Positions 58,676 through 64,000 of a stretch of DNA of 64,000 nucleotides are shown here, piece by piece. Both the position numbers and the translations under genes were made by a program. Source of the stretch: Actinobacillus lignieresii (GTDB taxonomy: Bacteria; Pseudomonadota; Gammaproteobacteria; Enterobacterales; Pasteurellaceae); assembly GCF_900444945.1 (NCBI RefSeq), contig NZ_UFRM01000001.1, positions 1,758,501 through 1,822,500 on the forward strand. The letters run 5' to 3'. The notes under the pieces were generated by a model. It worked only from the letters and a program-made list of their open reading frames with translations. It did no database searches and was not told the DNA's origin. The first letter of the stretch is position 1, and each line of letters begins with the position of its first letter.

Positions 58676-59400
58676 TATTTTGTTTCCTCTTTTTGTTCTT
58701 GTTGTAGTTTATTGACTAAAAAATCTAATACGCCGTAAGTATAGTCGTCATTGTATAAAGTATTTTGTAATAGAATATACTTCCCGTTCAATACGGCAAT
58801 CGGTACGTACGGCGGTTTATATTTGTTAAATAACGTTTTCGCTTGTTTCATCCGATTTTTCACCTCATCCGAATGAAATAAACGATTAAACGCTTGCGCA
58901 TCAATGCCTTTTGAAGTTAGCCACTGTACAATGGCATCATTGCTTTTAACCAAACTCATTGACTCTTTACGACCGACACTGTCAAATAAGTACAGATCGC
59001 TTAAATCCTCCCGACCAAACTGCATAAACGTCGCGTGCATTTGTCCGGTAAAAATGTCATTTCCGTCATACACCGGCGAACGTTGCAATATTACTTGATC
59101 CGAGTGCAAACGCGCATACCGCTTTAAATAATCGTCCGCATTCAAACAAATATTGCAATCATATTTAAAAAAGTATTGGATCAGTACGCGCCCGTCCGGA
59201 AGTTCAATATCTATCGGTTTTTTATACGAATAATAGCCTTTACCATCCTTAAACAGCGATTCGTTTTTTACATTTTTTGGTATTTTTTCGACCGCTTGCG
59301 GTAAAGTCGCGGCAACATTACACGTTATGACCAATGCAAATATGAATGTCACCCATTTTATCAATTTCTCACATAACATCTTGTCGATCACCTTAAACAA
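58675..59400 (-). CDS. DsbA-like periplasmic thiol oxidoreductase with CNIC site
   Basis: A 241-residue exported protein: N-terminal hydrophobic segment ([18 protein letters not shown]), then a thioredoxin-fold core with [16 protein letters not shown]. The Cys-Asn-Ile-Cys pair stands where DsbA has CPHC; the cis-Pro loop is [12 protein letters not shown] helical insert (residues ~110-185) matches DsbA architecture. Probable role is disulfide formation or isomerisation for unknown partners. TAATG overlap couples it to mtnN, an unexpected pairing. Confidence 0.75.
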   Translation of the reverse strand: MFKVIDKMLCEKLIKWVTFIFALVITCNVAATLPQAVEKIPKNVKNESLFKDGKGYYSYKKPIDIELPDGRVLIQYFFKYDCNICLNADDYLKRYARLHSDQVILQRSPVYDGNDIFTGQMHATFMQFGREDLSDLYLFDSVGRKESMSLVKSNDAIVQWLTSKGIDAQAFNRLFHSDEVKNRMKQAKTLFNKYKPPYVPIAVLNGKYILLQNTLYNDDYTYGVLDFLVNKLQQEQKEETK

Positions 59401-59445
59401 AAACTATGAGTGATTAGAATACGAACTAAACTATAAGTTCATAGC

Positions 59446-59667
59446 CTAATAATGAGGTGGCGGAGTTTCCTCCGATTGAGAAGCAATATTACTGGCTTGC
59501 GCACCTTTTAGCTTTTCCGCAAAATGCCGCATTTGCGTTTGTAATTTATCTAACGAAAGTTGATGATGAATTAACGCTTGGTTTAATTCTTCAATCGTAA
59601 TTTCTTGAAAAGCAACTTTCGTTTCCAATTCCGCAATGCGATTTAATAGGTCATTCTCTGTAGTCAT
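59446..59667 (-). CDS. slyX: SlyX family protein
   Basis: A 73-residue coiled-coil protein ([40 protein letters not shown]) ending PPPHY, the SlyX C-terminal mark. Function unknown. Divergent from fkpA, as in E. coli. Confidence 0.93.
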   Translation of the reverse strand: MTTENDLLNRIAELETKVAFQEITIEELNQALIHHQLSLDKLQTQMRHFAEKLKGAQASNIASQSEETPPPHY

Positions 59668-59757
59668 TTGAAATAAAAAGGTTGTATAAAATAGAAATAC
59701 ACTTTACCCTATCCACCATTCTTTTAACAAATTATTTTATTTATATAAGGAAAATCT

Positions 59758-60489
59758 ATGTTAAAAAATAAACTTTCTGTTCTTGCAATCGTAGCCGGTA
59801 CGTTCGTTTCAGCTCAAACTGCATTTGCAGCGGAACAAAAAGCGGATCAAAAATTCATTGACGATTCATCATATGCAGTCGGCGTATTGATGGGTAAAAA
59901 TATCGAAGGCGTTGTTGAATCACAAAAAGAAATTTTTTCTTATAACCAAGATAAAATCTTGGCGGGTGTCCAAGATACCATCAAAAAAACCGGTAAATTA
60001 ACCGATGAAGATCTACAAAAACAATTAAAATCGCTTGATACTTATCTTGCAAGCCAAGAAAGCAAAATTGCGGCGGAGAAAAGCAAAGCAACCGTAGAAG
60101 CCGGTAATAAATTTCGTACCGACTACGAAAAACAAAGCGGCGTGAAAAAAACCGCTTCCGGTTTACTTTATAAAATTGAAAAAGCCGGCACGGGAGAATC
60201 GCCTAAAGCGGAAGATACCGTTAAAGTTCACTATAAAGGGACATTAATCGATGGTACGGTATTCGATAGCTCATATGATCGCGGCGAACCGATCGAATTC
60301 CAATTAAATCAATTAATTCCGGGCTGGATTGAAGCGATTCCAATGCTGAAAAAAGGCGGAAAAATGGAAATCGTCGTTCCACCTGAACTCGGCTACGGCG
60401 AACGTCAAGCAGGCAAAATTCCGGCAAGTTCAACCTTAAAATTTGAGATTGAATTGTTAGATTTTAAAGCGGCTGAAGCGAAAAAATAA
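59758..60489 (+). CDS. fkpA: FKBP-type peptidyl-prolyl isomerase FkpA
   Basis: A 243-residue periplasmic foldase. Signal peptide (residues 1-24, ending AFA), an N-terminal helical dimerisation domain to ~120, then the FKBP domain (VKVHYKGTLIDGTVFDSSYD, ELGYGERQAGKIP). AAGGAAAA precedes the ATG. Monogenic, with a strong hairpin after it. Confidence 0.96.
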   Translation: MLKNKLSVLAIVAGTFVSAQTAFAAEQKADQKFIDDSSYAVGVLMGKNIEGVVESQKEIFSYNQDKILAGVQDTIKKTGKLTDEDLQKQLKSLDTYLASQESKIAAEKSKATVEAGNKFRTDYEKQSGVKKTASGLLYKIEKAGTGESPKAEDTVKVHYKGTLIDGTVFDSSYDRGEPIEFQLNQLIPGWIEAIPMLKKGGKMEIVVPPELGYGERQAGKIPASSTLKFEIELLDFKAAEAKK

Positions 60490-60500
60490 CCCTTGAATCC

Positions 60501-60542
60501 AAGCGGTCTAATTTGTAAAATTTTTTGCAAATTAGACCGCTT
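60501..60542 (+). terminator. Paired uptake-sequence terminator of fkpA
   Basis: AAGCGGTCTAATTTG (60501-60515) pairs perfectly with CAAATTAGACCGCTT (60528-60542), a 15-bp stem followed by TTCTTTTTT. This is the clearest terminator-like case of the paired uptake sequences. Confidence 0.85.
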
Positions 60543-60600
60543 TCTTTTTTGAAGGCTTATTAAGCTATAACTAAAATTAACGGCGTAAGCCCTACATAAT

Positions 60601-61260
60601 ATGAAAAAATTCCAAACTTTTAGCGAAGAAGATCATGCTATTCTCGCTTCCTACTTTCCGATTGTGGACGGAATTGCCGCTCTTATCGGTGATCACTGTG
60701 AAATCGTTTTACACTCTTTAGAATTTCTTGAAAATTCAGCTATTTATATTGCGAACGGCCATAATACCGACCGAAAGATCGGGTCGCCTCTGACCGATAA
60801 AGCGTTAAAATCGTTACATCAAATGAAAACCGATAGCGTGTCAAAGCCCTATTTCACTCGTTCAAAAGGCGGTGTTTTAATGAAATCCGTGACGATTGCC
60901 ATTCGAAACAGCAAGCAGCACGTTATCGGGTTTATCTGCATCAATATCAATTTGGATGTACAGGTATCGCAATTTCTCAGTACTTTTATTGCGCCGTTAC
61001 AAGAAGATGAAGATACTTCGGTAAACTTTGCCAGTTCCGTTGAAGAATTGGTTATCCAAACGATTGAAAATACGATTGAAGAAACCATGGCGGATCGTAA
61101 CGTCGCAAATAACAATAAAAATCGCCATATTGTCGTATCGTTATATGAGAAAGGCATTTTTGATATTAAAGATGCGATCAACCAAGTGGCGGATCGTCTT
61201 AATATTTCTCGTCACACCGTTTATCTTTATATCCGACAAATTAAACAGGATAACGAATAA
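60601..61260 (+). CDS. yheO: YheO-like PAS/HTH regulator
   Basis: A 219-residue protein with an N-terminal PAS-like YheO domain ([40 protein letters not shown]) and a C-terminal helix-turn-helix ([20 protein letters not shown]). Ligand unknown. It precedes tusDCB as in E. coli and overlaps tusD by one base. Confidence 0.93.
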   Translation: MKKFQTFSEEDHAILASYFPIVDGIAALIGDHCEIVLHSLEFLENSAIYIANGHNTDRKIGSPLTDKALKSLHQMKTDSVSKPYFTRSKGGVLMKSVTIAIRNSKQHVIGFICININLDVQVSQFLSTFIAPLQEDEDTSVNFASSVEELVIQTIENTIEETMADRNVANNNKNRHIVVSLYEKGIFDIKDAINQVADRLNISRHTVYLYIRQIKQDNE

Positions 61261-61637
61261 TGGATTACGTGCTTGCCGTCAAATCTCCCGTTTACGGGAC
61301 TCAAGGGGCGTATTTAGCCTATCAGGTTGCAGAAGCCTTACTTGCATCCGAACATCATATTAAACAAGTATTTTTCTTTCAGGACGGCGTGAGCAACGCA
61401 AATGCGTTGGTGAACTCTGCAAGTGATGAAATAAATTTAGTTGAAAAATGGCAGGAACTTGCAAAATTACATGATTTACCTTTACATCTCTGCATTTCCG
61501 CCGCACAAAGACGGGGCGTGGTAGATAATCAAACAAGCAAAATTCAACAAAGTAACCTTGCTGACGGTTTTATCTTAGCAGGGCTTGGCGAATTTAGCCA
61601 AGCAGTATTAAAAGCAGACAGACTCTTAACTTTTTAA
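61260..61637 (+). CDS. tusD: Sulfur relay protein TusD
   Basis: A 125-residue DsrE-fold protein ([20 protein letters not shown]). The sulfur-carrying Cys is in [13 protein letters not shown]. In the TusBCD complex it takes persulfide from TusA and passes it to TusE/MnmA for tRNA 2-thiouridine. It overlaps tusC by one base (TAATG). Confidence 0.95.
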   Translation: MDYVLAVKSPVYGTQGAYLAYQVAEALLASEHHIKQVFFFQDGVSNANALVNSASDEINLVEKWQELAKLHDLPLHLCISAAQRRGVVDNQTSKIQQSNLADGFILAGLGEFSQAVLKADRLLTF

Positions 61638-62011
61638 TGATGAAAAAATATAAACTTGCCTTTGTCTTTACACAACCGCCTTTCGGAACGGCAACCAGCC
61701 GAGAAGGCTTAGACGCATTACTTGCAGCCAGTGCGTTTTGTGTGGAAGACGAAATTGCGATTTGTTTTTTAAATGACGGCGTATTTAATCTATTGGCTCA
61801 ACAACAACCGAATAACATTTTACAGAAAGATCATATTTCGACTTTTAAATTAATTGAGCTGTATGATTTAACCGAATATTTTGTTTGTGAAGAGTCAATC
61901 AACCAAAGAGCATTAAGTAATGCCGAATGGATTTTACCTAACGCCAATATCATTCCTCAAACCGAATTGTTCGCAATTCTTGCACAATCTGAAAAGATAC
62001 TGACTTTCTAA
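61637..62011 (+). CDS. tusC: Sulfur relay protein TusC
   Basis: A 124-residue DsrF-like subunit (LAFVFTQPPFGTATSREGLD, LLAASAFCVEDEIAICFLNDG). Two adjacent ATGs (61637, 61640) are possible starts. Structural partner of TusD and TusB. Confidence 0.95.
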   Translation: MMKKYKLAFVFTQPPFGTATSREGLDALLAASAFCVEDEIAICFLNDGVFNLLAQQQPNNILQKDHISTFKLIELYDLTEYFVCEESINQRALSNAEWILPNANIIPQTELFAILAQSEKILTF

Positions 62012-62023
62012 CAAGGAATCCCT

Positions 62024-62293
62024 ATGCTTTATACGTTATCTAAAGCGCAATATGACTTAAATGAATTACAGCAAATATTAGCGCAAATTACCGAAAATGA
62101 TGCGCTTGTATTATGGCAAGACGGCGTCTTACTCGCGGTTAAATATCCGCAAATTTTTGCATCCATCAGCCATATATTTGTGCTAGCTAATGATCTGGAA
62201 GCAAGAGGATTAACTTTAGCAAATTATCAACCGATTTCTTTCCCCGATTTTATACAAGTAACCGAAAAATTTTATCCTCATATTGCATTCTAA
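62024..62293 (+). CDS. tusB: Sulfur relay protein TusB
   Basis: An 89-residue DsrH-like subunit (MLYTLSKAQYDLNELQQIL, DALVLWQDGVLLAV). It starts 12 bases after tusC with an AAGGA site and closes the operon. Confidence 0.94.
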   Translation: MLYTLSKAQYDLNELQQILAQITENDALVLWQDGVLLAVKYPQIFASISHIFVLANDLEARGLTLANYQPISFPDFIQVTEKFYPHIAF

Positions 62294-62330
62294 ATATCAT
62301 CAACTAAATATTCCCAAATAAACAAAAAGA

Positions 62331-62362
62331 AACGGCTAGAATTTTACTTCTAGCCGTTTTTC
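62331..62362 (+). terminator. Terminator of yheO-tusDCB
   Basis: AACGGCTAGAA (62331-62341) pairs with TTCTAGCCGTT (62348-62358), 11 bp, followed by a T-run. Beyond it, 62363-62575 has no recognised gene: an uptake core near 62412 and a purine-rich stretch at 62471-62560. Confidence 0.93.
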
Positions 62363-62576
62363 TTTCTATCTTATTTCTCTACCATAATCTTCTTTAATAT
62401 ATTTAAACTATAAGCGGTCAAATTCCCTTGTTGTTTTACAAATACCCTAGTTGGGGCTGTTTGAATCAGCGAAAAGGAAAAAAGAAAGGAGAAGCTGAAT
62501 AAAGATAAAAGTGAGGTTGAGACTGAGCTTGAGGATGAGAATAAGGCTGAGGATAAAACAACACTATTGTCTGTTG

Positions 62577-62619
62577 TAAAAAAGCCAAAACCCCGTAGTT
62601 ATCGCCAACCACAGGGTTT
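62577..62619 (-). terminator. rRNA operon terminator
   Basis: On the minus strand AAACCCTGTGGTT and AACTACGGGGTTT (62607-62619 and 62588-62600) form a 13-bp stem with two G-U pairs, followed by GGCTTTTTT. It closes the rRNA operon. Confidence 0.85.
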
Positions 62620-62652
62620 CTTGCTTCGTTTTCGCTTTCGCGCTAAATTCAA

Positions 62653-62767
62653 TCCGGCGATGCCCTACTCTCACATGGGGAAACCCCACACTACCATCGG
62701 CGTTACCGCGTTTTACTTCTGAGTTCGGAATGGAGTCAGGTAGAGCCACGGCACTATGGCTGTTAAT
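62653..62767 (-). rRNA. Second 5S rRNA copy, degenerate 5' end
   Basis: Minus-strand sequence from TACCTGACTCCATTCCGAAC through GATGGTAGTGTGGGG to GTGAGAGTAGGGC is clearly 5S. Compared with the first copy the outermost 5' bases (ATTAAC) cannot pair with the 3' end (GCCGGA), so helix I is missing. It may be a 5'-damaged copy or a processed variant. Ends are set by alignment to the other copy. Confidence 0.75.
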
Positions 62768-62824
62768 CAAATTCTGTGCTTATTAACTTAACTCACTTAA
62801 TTAAAATAAGCTAAGGTAATAAAA

Positions 62825-62939
62825 CCCGACAATGCTCTACTCTCACATGGGGAAGCCCCACACTACCATCGACGTAACGGCTTTTCACTTCTGAGTTCGG
62901 GATGGATTCAGGTGGGACAACCGCACTATTGTCGTCGGG
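62825..62939 (-). rRNA. rrf: 5S ribosomal RNA
   Basis: A 115-base 5S gene with paired ends (CCCGAC with GTCGGG), loop sequence CCGAACTCAGAAGTGAAA and GATGGTAGTGTGGGG. It lies about 117 bases after the 23S 3' end, the normal place in the operon. Confidence 0.93.
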
Positions 62940-63056
62940 AAATTCGGTTTAAATTCGAAACAAGCCGTCACTGATTTTTTCGTTTAGTCTTTCTTTAATT
63001 TAGTTCTCTTTAGCTTTTCTCTTCGCTTTACGCCCAAAAACACTTGAGCGTTGTAT

Positions 63057-64000
<944 letters not shown>

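Noticed and set aside
62471..62560. CRISPR-like or tandem repeat array
   Set aside because: The GAG-rich segment has no fixed unit or spacers; no CRISPR array was seen anywhere in the window.
62564..62770. Minus-strand 68-residue frame
   Set aside because: It overlaps the second 5S copy and the rRNA terminator.

Overview
The window is a chromosome segment of a Pasteurellaceae bacterium, most probably Actinobacillus pleuropneumoniae or a very close relative. The evidence is: a capsule export block (cpxDCBA) next to modF; a urease operon (ureABC, a GST-like gene, ureEFGD) joined to a urea transporter and a cbiKLMQO nickel importer; a rimO-ngt-agt cytoplasmic N-glycosylation operon whose NGT has every catalytic residue published for ApHMW1C at the same residue number; and many copies of the Apl-type DNA uptake core (ACAAGCGGT), often paired as hairpins. 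Species assignment is inference from gene content; no database was searched.

Layout. 1-7.2 kb (+): the end of a capsule synthesis locus (a large glycosyltransferase/CDP-glycerol-type polymerase cut by the window edge, then an SGNH-fold protein), very AT-rich, followed by cpxDCBA of more ordinary composition. 7.3-16.7 kb: housekeeping genes (modF, fmt, a TAXI-type TRAP receptor, yigZ-trkH-hemG, mscL, lipA, lipB, ybeD). 16.7-22.8 kb (-): dacA, rlpA-like, mrdB (rodA), mrdA, rlmH, rsfS, in the same order as the E. coli elongasome/lipoate region. 22.8-26.3 kb: a HigBA-type toxin-antitoxin pair and mutS. 26.4-32.2 kb: an amino-acid ABC importer lacking its binding protein but with a MetJ-type operator, a cysteine desulfidase homologue, a short Ric/YtfE diiron protein, emrE and small conserved genes.

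32.2-42.7 kb (-): the urease/nickel region. A Ni importer (CbiKLMQO) and a urea channel precede the urease structural and accessory genes; the three widest gaps inside the ure operon each carry a copy of the same palindromic repeat. A LysR regulator is divergent from cbiK. 43.8-53.5 kb (-): a secreted NTF2-like protein, an SLC13-type permease with RCK_C domains, the mannitol operon mtlA-mtlD-mtlR behind three evenly spaced CRP sites, glmS, a DeoR regulator and an OsmB-like lipoprotein. 53.5-57.8 kb (-): agt, ngt, rimO. 57.9-62.3 kb: mtnN with an overlapping DsbA-like gene, slyX, fkpA, yheO, tusDCB. 62.6-64 kb (-): the 3' end of an rRNA operon (23S partial, 5S, and a second 5S-like copy with an altered 5' end).

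Most ordinary genes resemble conserved gammaproteobacterial orders. The accessory content is the capsule locus, the urease/nickel block, the toxin-antitoxin pair and the glycosylation operon. No insertion sequence, prophage, tRNA or CRISPR array was seen. I did not find a system that is clearly undescribed; the best leads are the triple repeat inside the urease operon, the GST-like gene there, the capsule SGNH protein, the shortened Ric protein and the odd second 5S copy.
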